Shown one piece after another: positions 50,660-59,505 of a stretch of 64,000 nucleotides of DNA. The position numbers and the translations under genes are program-made. Under the pieces are notes generated by a model that had not been told where the DNA came from, did no database searches, and saw nothing but the letters and a program-made list of their open reading frames with translations. Location of the stretch: NCBI RefSeq assembly GCF_014203355.1, contig NZ_JACHIR010000001.1, positions 7,938,038 through 8,002,037 on the forward strand, in the 5' to 3' direction. This DNA comes from Kutzneria kofuensis (GTDB lineage Bacteria; Actinomycetota; Actinomycetes; Mycobacteriales; Pseudonocardiaceae). Positions within the stretch are counted from its first letter, which is position 1. Each line of letters begins with the position of its first letter.

Positions 50660-51130
50660 TCAGGATCGGGAACCGGCGGCGGCCTCGGGATCTCCCCACG
50701 GGGCTTCCAGGGCGGCGCGGAGCGCGTCGACCGTGCCGGCGCCGATGACTTCGGCCAGGTTTGCCTCGATCCCGGCCAGCAACCGCATGGTCCGCGCGCG
50801 GCGCCGGTGCCCGGACTCGGTGAGGCGGACCAGTTTGGTCCGGGCGGAGGCGGGGTCGGGTTCGACGGTCAGGGCGTCCATGGCCACCAGTTCGTGCACC
50901 CATTGGTGGACGGTCGGTGAGCTGACGCCGATCAGGCGGGCCAGTTCCGCGATGCTGGCGCCGTCCGACGGGAGCTGGCTCAGCAGTGTCGCCTGGGCCG
51001 CGGTGATCGTCGCCGGGTCGTCGCCGGCATCGAGGGCGGCGATCACGGCAGCGCGGAACCAGTTGTGGGCGCGCCAAAGCAGCCGGATCAGCGGCTCGGG
51101 TTCCGGCGTGGGCGTGGCCATGGCAGTCAT
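50660..51130 (-). CDS. MarR-family regulator
   Basis: A 156-residue winged-helix regulator: ATLLSQLPSDGASIAELARLI, VSSPTVHQWVHELVAMDALTV and the wing DPASARTKLVRLTESG. It diverges from an amidohydrolase gene across two tandem palindromes, the usual MarR arrangement. Phenolic or aromatic-acid effectors are common in this family and would suit the neighbouring decarboxylase-like enzyme. Confidence 0.88.
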   Translation of the reverse strand: MTAMATPTPEPEPLIRLLWRAHNWFRAAVIAALDAGDDPATITAAQATLLSQLPSDGASIAELARLIGVSSPTVHQWVHELVAMDALTVEPDPASARTKLVRLTESGHRRRARTMRLLAGIEANLAEVIGAGTVDALRAALEAPWGDPEAAAGSRS

Positions 51131-51188
51131 CTCCGCGGTCGGCGTCGGTCGATCTTAGTCCCCGGCACCAGGGGTTGCCCGGCGACTG

Positions 51189-51216
51189 TTAGGTAGCCTA
51201 ACGTTAGGTTGCCTAA
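51189..51216. promoter_or_regulatory. Tandem MarR operators
   Basis: TTAGG-TAG-CCTAA (51189-51201) and TTAGG-TTG-CCTAA (51204-51216) are two palindromes with centres 15 bp apart, in the divergent region between the MarR and amidohydrolase genes. Confidence 0.75.
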
Positions 51217-51238
51217 TGGTCGAGTGTGGGAGGCAGAC

Positions 51239-52192
51239 GTGCGGGTGATCGCGGTGGAGGAGGCCTTCTCGGTGCCGGAGGTGATCTCGTGGCCGCCGGC
51301 CGGTGCGGGCATGCCCGAGCGGTGGATTCGGGAGTGGGGCCGTCGCCTGCCGGACCTGGCTGAGCTGCGCCTGGCCGACATGGACGCCCACGGCGTGGAC
51401 GTGCAGGTGCTGTCGATGACCTCGCCGGGCCTGGAGGTCATCGACGACGCGGCCGAGGCGGTCGCCGCCGCACGGCGGATCAACGACCACCTCGCCGACG
51501 CCGTCGCCGCGCACCCGACCCGGTTCGCCGGCTTCGCGGCCCTGCCGCTGCAGGACCCCGACGCCGCGGTGGCCGAACTGCGCCGGGCCGTGCACGAGCT
51601 CGGGCTGAAGGGGGTGCTGCACAACGACCACGTCGGCGGGCACTATCTGGACGAACCCCGGTTCCGCCCGGTGTGGGCGGAGTTGGAGCGCCTCGGGGTG
51701 ACGCTGTACCTGCATCCGGCGATCGTGCCGGCCGACCGCTGGCGGGTGCTGGACGGGTATCCGGTGCTGGGCGGGCCGTCCTGGGGGTGGACGGCGGCGG
51801 TCGGCGCCCACGCGCTGCGGTTGATCTACGGTGGTGTGTTCGACGCGTTCCCGGGGGCGTCGGTGATGCTGGGGCACATGGGCGAGCTGCTGCCTTTCCA
51901 GCTGGCCCGGCTCGACAGCCGCTACCGGCAGGCCGATGTCGAGCGCCGGCCCCGGCAGTTGCCGTCGCACTACCTGCGGCACAACGTGTACGTGACGACC
52001 AGTGGCGTGTTCTCACACGCGGCGTTGTTGGGCGCGACGCACGAGGTCGGGACCGATCGGGTGCTGTTCGCCATCGACTACCCGTACGAGTCGACGGCGG
52101 AGGCGGTCGAGTTCCTGCGCACCGCGCCGTACGCTCCCGCGGATCTGGCGCGCATCGCCCACAGCAACGCCGAGAGGGTCCTGCGGCTGTGA
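51239..52192 (+). CDS. Amidohydrolase-family protein (aromatic decarboxylase-like)
   Basis: A 317-residue amidohydrolase_2 TIM barrel similar to gamma-resorcylate/2,3-dihydroxybenzoate decarboxylases: VRVIAVEEAFSVPEV (a Glu replacing the HxH start, as in that subgroup), LYLHPAIVP, VMLGHMGELLPFQLARLDSR, and the late Asp in VLFAIDYPYES. GTG 51239 has GGGAGG five bases before. The MarR regulator beside it probably senses the substrate. It is not obviously connected to mannan use. Confidence 0.82.
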   Translation: MRVIAVEEAFSVPEVISWPPAGAGMPERWIREWGRRLPDLAELRLADMDAHGVDVQVLSMTSPGLEVIDDAAEAVAAARRINDHLADAVAAHPTRFAGFAALPLQDPDAAVAELRRAVHELGLKGVLHNDHVGGHYLDEPRFRPVWAELERLGVTLYLHPAIVPADRWRVLDGYPVLGGPSWGWTAAVGAHALRLIYGGVFDAFPGASVMLGHMGELLPFQLARLDSRYRQADVERRPRQLPSHYLRHNVYVTTSGVFSHAALLGATHEVGTDRVLFAIDYPYESTAEAVEFLRTAPYAPADLARIAHSNAERVLRL

Positions 52193-52237
52193 TTTCGCCG
52201 GCCGGCGGTGCCATTGGCCCGCCCGCCGGCGAGATCG

Positions 52238-52948
52238 TCAGCCCAGCGCCCCGACCACGGCGGGATACCAGCGGCTCTCCATCTTCTGGATGCCGGTGGT
52301 GCTGTTCGGGTGCACCCCGTCGACGGTGTCGGTTGCTGGGTTGAACCCGGTCCACTGGTCGACGACGGTGATCGGTGAGGCGGCGGTGCTGTGGGCCTTG
52401 GCCCAGCTGGGAATGGCGTTGTCGAGTGCGACCACCCGCTGGCCGCAGGCAGGGCAGTTGGCCGGGTTCATCGGGATGATGCGGGCGACGACGAGCTTGA
52501 TGGTCGGCTTGCTGGCCCGCATCTGGCCGAGCATGGTGGTGTAGGCGTTGAGAATGGTGCTGGCCGGAACATTGCTCCAGACGTCGTTGGTGCCCAGGTG
52601 CATCAGGACGACGTCCGGACGGGTGGCCGACAGCCAGCCGGGAAGTTGGTTGTTGCGGACGATGCCGGTGGCCAGGATGCCGCCGTGACCCTCGTTCTCG
52701 CCGTCGTAGGCGAATCCGCAGCCCGGGGCCGGCAGCGTGCCGACGAAGTCGATGTTGCCGTGGCCGGTGGCGCGCAGGTGCCGCCACAGCAGGGCGCGCC
52801 AGCAGCCGGGGGAGCCGGTGATGGAGTCGCCCAGCGCCATGATCCGTGTGGGTGCGGCGGCCACGGCTCCGGCCGGGACGGGAGCCATGGCGGCGCAGGC
52901 GGCCAGCAGCAGGCCGGTGACCGTTGCCCGGAGAAAACGCCAGTTCAC
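52238..52948 (-). CDS. Secreted SGNH hydrolase (carbohydrate-esterase-like)
   Basis: A 236-residue protein with a signal peptide (FLRATVTGLLLAACAAMAPV, PAGA). Catalytic blocks are close together: Ser in IMALGDSITGSPGCW, Gly in GHGGILATG, Asn in MHLGTNDVWSN, Asp-His in TVDGVHPNST. This compact form resembles CE3-like acetyl esterases. GTG 52948 follows AGGAGG. It is divergent from the beta-mannanase region and could deacetylate mannan or xylan. Confidence 0.87.
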   Translation of the reverse strand: MNWRFLRATVTGLLLAACAAMAPVPAGAVAAAPTRIMALGDSITGSPGCWRALLWRHLRATGHGNIDFVGTLPAPGCGFAYDGENEGHGGILATGIVRNNQLPGWLSATRPDVVLMHLGTNDVWSNVPASTILNAYTTMLGQMRASKPTIKLVVARIIPMNPANCPACGQRVVALDNAIPSWAKAHSTAASPITVVDQWTGFNPATDTVDGVHPNSTTGIQKMESRWYPAVVGALG

Positions 52949-53603
52949 AGCGACCTCCTGAGGTCTCGTGTGCACAGTGGACGCAGTTGCGCAGCGGCGA
53001 GATGTGGTCCGGGAAGGGTGTCGAAGTGCGAGTCGGGGCAGGGCTCGCCGCAAGATCCCTGCCCCGACTCCGTACGCGCCCGTCCCTAACGGGCGACGAG
53101 CGCGACGACTTCGTCGACTCCGTCCGTGATGGCGGACGTGGTCGCGGCTCCGGCGGGATGGAAAGCGTTTTCCGGCACGGTGAGATCGAAGCGCTTCATC
53201 GGAGATCATTTCAAGGGCCCGCGCTTCATCACCGCGAGCCTGGCCGCCGGACGGCCACACGAGGCGGCCCTGTGTCTCGCCGCCATGCCGGAGACATGCG
53301 CCCGTCGCGGCGAAAGAAATGGTGTCGTGCCTGCGGTTTCGTCCATGCCACGCGCTTGGCTGCGGTGCCGGCAGCATCGCCGCGGCCCGCCGGGCGCCAC
53401 CCGGCGGACCCGGGCGGGAACGAGGCGGCGTCGATGAAACTTTCGGTGAACACGGCCGGGAAGCACGTTCGTCGGCCCGATTCGCGGGTGCCTGCCCGTC
53501 CCGGCTTGACGGACGTCGAGTCCGCTGGTGACGATCGTCGTCGTTTCCCTGCCGCACCAAGTAATCGTGCCCCGAACTCGGGGACCGCAACGAAGAGGTG
53601 CTC
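52949..53603. promoter_or_regulatory. Long control region before the beta-mannanase gene, with LacI-type sites
   Basis: About 650 bases without a credible gene. It contains GGAAAGCGTTTTCC (53160-53173), TCGAAGCGCTTCAT (53186-53199, holding the perfect palindrome GAAGCGCTTC) and GAAACTTTC (53436-53444). All have the form of LacI-family operators with a central CG or short GAAA/TTTC palindromes. Two LacI-type regulators are encoded nearby, so this region is probably where mannan-degrading genes are repressed. Confidence 0.5.
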
Positions 53604-54593
53604 ATGAGAAAGTCACTTGCCGTGCTCGGCGCGACCCTGCTCGCCGCCGTCGCGTCGGTCGTGGTCGCCGTCCCGTCGACGTCGGCCGCCCCCAGCGCAA
53701 CGGGATTGCACATCAGCGGTCGCGACATCGTCGAGGCCAACGGCCAGAAGTTCATCATGCGCGGCATCAGCCACGAGCACGTCTGGTTCCCCAGCCAGAC
53801 CAGTTCGTTCGCCAACATCAAGGCGCAGGGCGCGAACACCGTGCGCGTGGTGTTGGGCAGTGGCAAGAGGTGGGGCCCGTCCAACGACGTGGCCAACGTC
53901 GTCGCGCAGTGCAAGCGCAACCGGCTGATCTGTGTGCTGGAGGTGCACGACACCACCGGTTACGGCCAGGACGGCGCCGCCGCCACGCTGGACCAGGCCG
54001 TCAGCTACTGGATCGGGCAGAAGAACAACCTGGTCGGCCAGGAGAACTACGTCGTGATCAACATCGGCAACGAGCCGATCGGCAACAACAACCCGGGCCA
54101 GTGGACCACCGCCACGGCCAACGCGGTGCGGCGGATGCGGGCCAACGGCTTCCAGCACCTGCTGATGGTCGACGCGCCCAACTGGGGTCAGGACCAGGAC
54201 CACGTCATGCGCGACACCGCGCAGACGGTGTGGAACGCCGACTCCCAGCACAACACCGTGTTCTCGGTGCACATGTACGCCGTCTACAACACCGCGGCGT
54301 CGATCACCTCGTACTTCGACGCCTTCAAGAACAAGGGACTGCCACTGGTCGTGGGGGAGTTCGGTTGGCACTTCGCCGCGAGCGAGGTGGACGACCAGAC
54401 GCTGATGGCGCAGGCGGTGGCCCGGGGCATCGGCTACCTGGGCTGGTCGTGGGCCGGCAACAACGACGCGCGGCTGGACATGACGAACAACTTCAACCCC
54501 AACCAGCTCACGACCTGGGGTAAGCGGATCATCAACGGCCCCAACGGGATCAAGGCCACCGGCAAGGAGGCCACCATCTACAGTCACCGCTGA
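53604..54593 (+). CDS. Secreted endo-beta-1,4-mannanase (GH5)
   Basis: A 329-residue secreted enzyme: signal peptide SLAVLGATLLAAVASVVVAV (then PSTSAA) and a GH5 barrel of the bacterial beta-mannanase subfamily (GLHISGRDIVEANGQKFIMR, GISHEHVWF, VVLGSGKRWGP). Acid/base Glu is in VINIGNEPIG, nucleophile Glu in VVGEFGWHF. It would cut the mannan backbone outside the cell. It carries no carbohydrate-binding module. ATG 53604 is five bases from GAGG; GTG 53598 is less likely. Confidence 0.92.
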   Translation: MRKSLAVLGATLLAAVASVVVAVPSTSAAPSATGLHISGRDIVEANGQKFIMRGISHEHVWFPSQTSSFANIKAQGANTVRVVLGSGKRWGPSNDVANVVAQCKRNRLICVLEVHDTTGYGQDGAAATLDQAVSYWIGQKNNLVGQENYVVINIGNEPIGNNNPGQWTTATANAVRRMRANGFQHLLMVDAPNWGQDQDHVMRDTAQTVWNADSQHNTVFSVHMYAVYNTAASITSYFDAFKNKGLPLVVGEFGWHFAASEVDDQTLMAQAVARGIGYLGWSWAGNNDARLDMTNNFNPNQLTTWGKRIINGPNGIKATGKEATIYSHR

Positions 54594-54608
54594 ACCACGG
54601 CCGGAGCG

Positions 54609-54633
54609 GGCCGGTCCTCCCCGGAGGCCGGCC
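54609..54633 (+). terminator. Hairpin after the beta-mannanase gene
   Basis: GGCCGG-T-CCTCC (54609-54620) pairs with GGAGG-CCGGCC (54623-54633), with one bulged T, 16 bases past the stop codon. Confidence 0.55.
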
Positions 54634-54692
54634 ACACGGTCGCAACCCCGACAATCGTCCCACTGTCCACAAGGGACTTCATACACGTCGAA

Positions 54693-55724
54693 TCACGCCG
54701 AGGCGCGCGGCACCAGCTCCGTGTCGAGCACAACGCCGCACTGCGGGGCGGAACTGTCGTCCATCAGGCCGAGCAGCTCGCGGACCATCCGGGCGCCCAA
54801 CTCCTCGGTGGGCTGGCGCACGGTGGTCAGCGGGGGATCGGTGTGCCGGCCGACCGGCAGGTCGTCGAAGCCGATCACGGCGACGTCGTCGGGCACGCGG
54901 CGGCCGGCCCGGCGTAACGCGCGCAGCACCCCGACGGCCATCAGGTCCGACGCGGCGAAGATCGCGTCCACGTGGGGCCGGCGTTCCAGCAGCCGGACCG
55001 TGGCGTGCTCGCCGGAGGCCTGGCTGAAGTCGCCGAAGTACACGAGGCCGTGGTCGGACCGTTCCGCGTCGGCCATGACCCGGCGGTAGCCGGCGAGCCG
55101 GTCGAACCCCGCGGTCATGTCCCGTGGCCCCGCCACGGTGGCGATCATCGACCGGCCACTGTCGATGAGGTGGCGGACCGCCCGCACGGCCCCGCCGTGG
55201 TTGTCGACGTCCACGTAGGAAACCTGGTTGATGTCGTTGCCGTGCATCGGTTGCCCACCGACGACAACGGGTACGCCGATCCGTCCCACGTTCAGCGGGC
55301 TGCGGCCGTGCATGCTCACGAACAGCGCCCCGTCGACGGGGCCACTGCCCAGATAGTGCATCGCCGGCACCTGGGAGTCCTTGGTGGACGGAACCGTGAG
55401 CAGCACCAGCTGCACTTCCGCGGCGGTCACCTCGCGGCTGATGCCGGCCACGATCCGAGCGAAGTACGGGTCGGTGAACAGCCGCAGGCCCTCCTCGCAC
55501 ACCACCAACGCGATGGAACGGGTGCGTGCCGGAGGAGCGGACCGCGCGGCGCGCTGGCGCCGGTAACCCAGCGCGGCGATCGCGGACTCGACCTGCCTGC
55601 GGGTCTCGGCCCGCACGAGGGGTACTCGGTTGAGCACCCGGGACGCGGTGGCCAGCGACACGCCGGCCGCTCGCGCGACGTCGGCGAGCGTCGGGGATGC
55701 CGGGCACGGCTCGACAGCGGTCAC
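54693..55724 (-). CDS. LacI-family transcriptional regulator
   Basis: A 343-residue repressor with the LacI headpiece (TLADVARAAGVSLATASRVLNRVPLVRAETR) and a full sugar-binding sensor (SIALVVCEEGLRLFTDPYFA, DAIFAASDLMAVGVLRALRR, VAVIGFDDLPVGRHTDPPLTTVRQP). GTG 55724 is used; GTG 55736 is also open. It converges with the beta-mannanase gene and is a candidate repressor of the TCGAAGCG-type sites. Confidence 0.9.
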   Translation of the reverse strand: MTAVEPCPASPTLADVARAAGVSLATASRVLNRVPLVRAETRRQVESAIAALGYRRQRAARSAPPARTRSIALVVCEEGLRLFTDPYFARIVAGISREVTAAEVQLVLLTVPSTKDSQVPAMHYLGSGPVDGALFVSMHGRSPLNVGRIGVPVVVGGQPMHGNDINQVSYVDVDNHGGAVRAVRHLIDSGRSMIATVAGPRDMTAGFDRLAGYRRVMADAERSDHGLVYFGDFSQASGEHATVRLLERRPHVDAIFAASDLMAVGVLRALRRAGRRVPDDVAVIGFDDLPVGRHTDPPLTTVRQPTEELGARMVRELLGLMDDSSAPQCGVVLDTELVPRASA

Positions 55725-56098
55725 GCTCCACCTCACAAGACGGCTTCGTCCAGCGGAGGACCCAGTGTTATCTCAATCTTCCCCCGTGGGCAAGGAAAGG
55801 TCGCTCACGGGAGGACGTGGTGAATGCGACCGGTGAAAGTTTCAATCGGGAGCGGCTCGCGACGCGGTTGTCACGCCGCTGGGGACGCCGGCCGGCGAGT
55901 CGGGGAGTCGCAGGTCAGCAGCCGTCAGCGCACTGCGGCGGACCGTCAACTCGTCGAAACCATTGCTGTCGAAGCGCATCGAGCTTGACGCCCTCGCGAC
56001 GCCGTTGCGATAGTCCTGGCACGGTTCGGCCTGGTGGCGCGGGTCATATGCCGAACTGTCGAAGCGATTCGAGGAACCCGTCTGGCCGGAGGTGTACG
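55725..56098. promoter_or_regulatory. Control region between two LacI-type loci
   Basis: It carries GAAAGTTTC (55835-55843) and two related sites, TCGAAGCGCATCGA (55969-55982) and TCGAAGCGATTCGA (56059-56072, five-base arms TCGAA/TTCGA). The last site is 27 bases upstream of the start of the GH3 remnant, the right place for an operator. No credible gene is present. Confidence 0.5.
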
Positions 56099-56348
56099 TT
56101 GGCGCGCCTACCTCGATGGTGCGGAAGCGTCCCCCTTGCCGTGGCGGCCGTCCTCACCGTCGCGACGGCCGCGGCCGCGACGGCCGTGGGTCGGTTCCGC
56201 GAATCCGGCCTTCCGTTGTCGGTGCGGGTCGACGACCTGACCTCCCGGCCCGCCCTGGACGGGAAGATCTCGCCGCTGCACCGGGTACGAGGTGCCGGTT
56301 CCCCGGCTGGGCATCGGTTTCCTCAAGACCGGCACCGATGCGCTGTGA
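56099..56348 (+). pseudogene. Truncated, frameshifted GH3 glycosidase remnant
   Basis: TTG 56099 follows a good site (GGAGG). The product starts with a signal peptide (CGSVPLAVAAVLTVATAAAA), then reads LPLSVRVDDLTSRPALDGKI followed by SPLH, the very characteristic N-terminus of secreted GH3 beta-glycosidases (VDDLLSRMTLDEKI...LH). After LHR the frame shifts by one base and continues as YEVPVPRLGIGFLKTGTDAL, again GH3, where intact enzymes read PRLGIGSFKTGTEALHG; it then ends in TGA. So about 80 residues of a GH3 enzyme remain, with an extra G at about 56285 and loss of the rest. Confidence 0.72.
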
Positions 56349-56363
56349 CAGTGGGAGGTCGAC

Positions 56364-57371
56364 ATGGTGACCATCACGGATGTGGCCAGGGCGGCTGGGG
56401 TCTCGCCGAGCACGGTGTCCTATGTGCTCAGTGGCAAGCGCACGATCTCCCTGGAGACCAGGAGAAGGGTGCAGCAGAGCATCCGCAGACTGGGGTACCA
56501 ACCCAACGCCCGGGCTCGGGCGCTGGCCAGCAGCCGCACGCACGTCATCGCGTTGGTCGTCCCGTTCCGGGTCGACCTCAACGTCCCCGTGGTGATGCAG
56601 TTCGTCGCGGCGATGGTCGGGGCCGCCCGGGCGTACGACCACGACCTGTTGCTGCTGACCAAGGACGAGGGGTCGGCCGGACTGCGCCGCGTCATCGGCT
56701 CGGCCATCGCCGACGCGCTCATCGTGATGGACGTGGAGGCGGCCGAGCCGAGGATCCCGGTGCTGGCGTCGTTGCGGCGGCCGGTGGTGCTGGTCGGCGT
56801 GCCCGACCAACCGCAGGGGCTGACCTGTGTGGACCTCGACTTCGTGGCGGCCGGCGCGGCCACCGTGAACCACCTGGCCGACCTCGGGCACCGCCGCATC
56901 GCGTTGCTCGGCCCGTCTCCGGCGGTCTACGAGCGCGGCACCAGCTACGCCGGTCGATTCCTGCGCGGCTTCACCGAGGCGGTGGCGGCGCGTGGCCTGC
57001 ACGCGGTCTCCCACCCGTGCGTGCCTTCCTACGACGGCGTGCGCGTTTCCCTGCACCAGACGCTGGACGCCGACCCGTCGATCACCGCGATCGTGACGCA
57101 CAACGAGGCCGTGCTCGGCCCGTTGCTGTCCGAGGTGCGCCACCGCGGTCTCGACGTCCCCCGTGACATCTCGGTCGTGGCGGTCTGCCCCGACGACATG
57201 GCCAAGGCGCAGTCCGTCGCGCTGACCTCGCTCGCCATTCCCGCGGCGGAGCTGGGCCGGCTGGCGGTGGACATGACGATGCGGCAGCTCGACGGCCCGG
57301 CGCCGGCCGAGATCAGGCTGCTCTCGCCCCGGCTGACGCAGCGACACAGCACCGCGCGACCGCGCCCCTGA
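56364..57371 (+). CDS. LacI-family transcriptional regulator
   Basis: A 335-residue repressor with the LacI headpiece VTITDVARAAGVSPSTVSYVLSGKRTISLETRRRV and hinge helix ARARALASSRTHVIALVVPF. The sensor includes LADLGHRRIALLGPSPAVYERG and ITAIVTHNEAVLGPLLSEVR. ATG 56364 comes 16 bases after the GH3 remnant, and the CUT1 importer genes follow 29 bases downstream, so it likely heads that operon and represses it. Confidence 0.9.
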   Translation: MVTITDVARAAGVSPSTVSYVLSGKRTISLETRRRVQQSIRRLGYQPNARARALASSRTHVIALVVPFRVDLNVPVVMQFVAAMVGAARAYDHDLLLLTKDEGSAGLRRVIGSAIADALIVMDVEAAEPRIPVLASLRRPVVLVGVPDQPQGLTCVDLDFVAAGAATVNHLADLGHRRIALLGPSPAVYERGTSYAGRFLRGFTEAVAARGLHAVSHPCVPSYDGVRVSLHQTLDADPSITAIVTHNEAVLGPLLSEVRHRGLDVPRDISVVAVCPDDMAKAQSVALTSLAIPAAELGRLAVDMTMRQLDGPAPAEIRLLSPRLTQRHSTARPRP

Positions 57372-57400
57372 TTCGGGCCGGGATTCGACACCAAGAGGAG

Positions 57401-58639
57401 ATGACGGCGTTGTCGTCCACAATTGCACGCCTGAACAAGGCTATCGGGAGGCCGGCGGCGGCAGTGGCGCTCGTGCTGGCGTTGGCCGCCTGCGGGTCGT
57501 CCGGCGGCAGCGCGGCGAACTCCATCACCGAGCTGGACTACTACACCGACCAGCAGGGCTCGGCGGCCTGGCAGAAGGTGCTGGACACCTGCGCCCGGCA
57601 GACCGGCGTGACGATCCAGCGGCAGACCGTGCCCACGGACCAGATGCTGCCCAAGATCCTGCAGGGTGCGAGCTCGCGGTCGCTGCCGAATCTGGTGTTC
57701 ACCGACAACCCGACGGTGCAGCAGATCGCCAGCACGGGCGCGCTCACGCCGCTGTCGGACTACGGCATCGCCACCGACAGCTACTACGACAGCATCGTCA
57801 AGGCCGGCACCTACCAGGGCAAGGTGTACGGGCTGGCGCCCGGCGTGAACGGTCTCGCCCTGCTCTACAACAAGGACATGCTGGCCGAGGCGGGGGTGGA
57901 GCCGCCGCGCACGTGGGACGAGCTCAAGGCGGCCGCGGCCAAGCTGACCAAGGGGCAGCGGTACGGCCTGGCCTTCTCGGCGATCCCGTCGGAGGAAGGC
58001 ACGTGGCAGTTCCTGCCGTTCTTCTGGAGCAACGGCGCCGATCTGTCCACACTGGACTCCGACAGGGCGGTGCGGGCGCTGGAGTTCGTGTCCGGCCTGG
58101 TTTCCGCCGGCTCGGCGTCCAAGTCGGTGCTGAACTGGAACCAGAACGACGTGGCCGACCAGTTCGTCGCCGGCAACGCGGCCATGATGATCAACGGGTC
58201 GTGGAACCTGGCCCGGCTGGACGACGAGAAGTCGCTGCACTACGGCGTGGTGCCGATCCCGACGCCGGCCGCGGGCGGCGAGCCGACCGTCGCGTTGGGC
58301 GGCGAGATCGGCGTCATCCCGGCGACCGGCCAGGCCACTCAGCAGTCGGCGGCGAAGGTGCTGTCCTGCCTGCTGTCGCCGGACGTGATGCAGAGCTGGG
58401 ACGCCGGCCACGCCTACGTTCCGTCCAAAAAGGACGTGGCGGAGAAGTTCGGCCAGCAGCACCCGACCATGCAGCCGTTCGTGACCGAGGTGGCGACCGC
58501 CCGGTCCCGTTCGGCCGAGCTGGGGGAGAGGTACCCGAAGGTATCGCAGGCGCTGGCCACCGCGGTGCAGGCGGCGATCACCGGCAGCCAGTCGCCCGAG
58601 CAGGCGCTGCGCCAGGCCCAGCAGGCGGGCGGGTCGTGA
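57401..58639 (+). CDS. Sugar-binding lipoprotein of a CUT1 ABC importer
   Basis: A 412-residue extracellular solute-binding protein (family 1). The lipobox LALAACGSS anchors it at the cysteine about 31 residues in. Family features: ITELDYYTDQQGSAAWQKVL, NLVFTDNPTVQQIA, VNGLALLYNKDMLAEAGVEPPRTWDEL and AMMINGSWNLARL. It would collect oligosaccharides released by the secreted glycosidases. Two permease genes follow with overlapping stops and starts. Confidence 0.92.
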   Translation: MTALSSTIARLNKAIGRPAAAVALVLALAACGSSGGSAANSITELDYYTDQQGSAAWQKVLDTCARQTGVTIQRQTVPTDQMLPKILQGASSRSLPNLVFTDNPTVQQIASTGALTPLSDYGIATDSYYDSIVKAGTYQGKVYGLAPGVNGLALLYNKDMLAEAGVEPPRTWDELKAAAAKLTKGQRYGLAFSAIPSEEGTWQFLPFFWSNGADLSTLDSDRAVRALEFVSGLVSAGSASKSVLNWNQNDVADQFVAGNAAMMINGSWNLARLDDEKSLHYGVVPIPTPAAGGEPTVALGGEIGVIPATGQATQQSAAKVLSCLLSPDVMQSWDAGHAYVPSKKDVAEKFGQQHPTMQPFVTEVATARSRSAELGERYPKVSQALATAVQAAITGSQSPEQALRQAQQAGGS

Positions 58640-59505
58640 GCCGGCGCGCGGCCGCCATCGCCTTCCTGCTGCCCGCACTGCTGTACGTCCTGGTCTTCTT
58701 CGGATATCCGCTGGTCTACAACATCCTGATGAGTGTGCGGGACTACAGCGTCCGCTCGTTCTACACCGGGGAGGCGCCGTTCGTCGGGGTCGCGAACTAC
58801 CTGGCGGCGATCGGCAACCCCGTCTTCGGCAAGGCGGCGCTGAACACCGTGTGGTTCACGGTCGGCTCGATCGCCTTCCAATTCGGGATCGGCCTGGCGC
58901 TGGCGGTGTTCTTCAACGGCCGGTTCCTGGGCAGCGCGACGCTGCGGGCGCTGCTGCTCCTGCCTTGGCTGTTGCCGCTGGTGGTCAGCGGCGCGGTGTG
59001 GCGGTGGATGTTCGACCAGGACCATGGTGTGCTCAACACGGCGCTGCGCCTGGTGGGCCTGCCGGCGGTGCCGTGGCTGACCGACACCGGGTGGGCGCTG
59101 CCGGCCGTGATCCTGACCAACATCTGGATCGGCATCCCGTTCAACCTGGTGCTGCTGCACGGCGGCCTGCGTGCCATTCCCGGTTCGCTGTACGAGGCGG
59201 CGGCGCTGGACGGCGCGAACGCCTGGCAGCGGTTCCGCGACGTGACCTGGCCGCTGCTGCGGCCCGTGACCTGGATCGTGCTGATGCTGGGCCTGGTGTA
59301 CACGATCAAGGTGTTCGACGTGATCATGGTGATCACCGGCGGCGGCCCGGCCAACGCCACCCAGACATTGACCACGTTCTCCTACAGCCTGTCGTTCCAC
59401 GACTTCGCCTTCGGGCAGGGCGCGGCGATCGGGAACGTGCTGATCCTGGTGGCGACCGGGTTCGGGTTCGTGTACCTGCGCTCGGCCCGGGAGCCGCTGG
59501 CATGA
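58636..59505 (+). CDS. CUT1 sugar ABC permease (MalF/UgpA type)
   Basis: A 289-residue six-helix permease (AAAIAFLLPALLYVLVFFGY, LRALLLLPWLLPLVVSGAVW) with the EAA loop YEAAALDGANAWQRFRDVTWPLL. GTG 58636 overlaps the binding-protein stop. It pairs with the permease encoded next. Confidence 0.92.
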   Translation: MSRRAAAIAFLLPALLYVLVFFGYPLVYNILMSVRDYSVRSFYTGEAPFVGVANYLAAIGNPVFGKAALNTVWFTVGSIAFQFGIGLALAVFFNGRFLGSATLRALLLLPWLLPLVVSGAVWRWMFDQDHGVLNTALRLVGLPAVPWLTDTGWALPAVILTNIWIGIPFNLVLLHGGLRAIPGSLYEAAALDGANAWQRFRDVTWPLLRPVTWIVLMLGLVYTIKVFDVIMVITGGGPANATQTLTTFSYSLSFHDFAFGQGAAIGNVLILVATGFGFVYLRSAREPLA

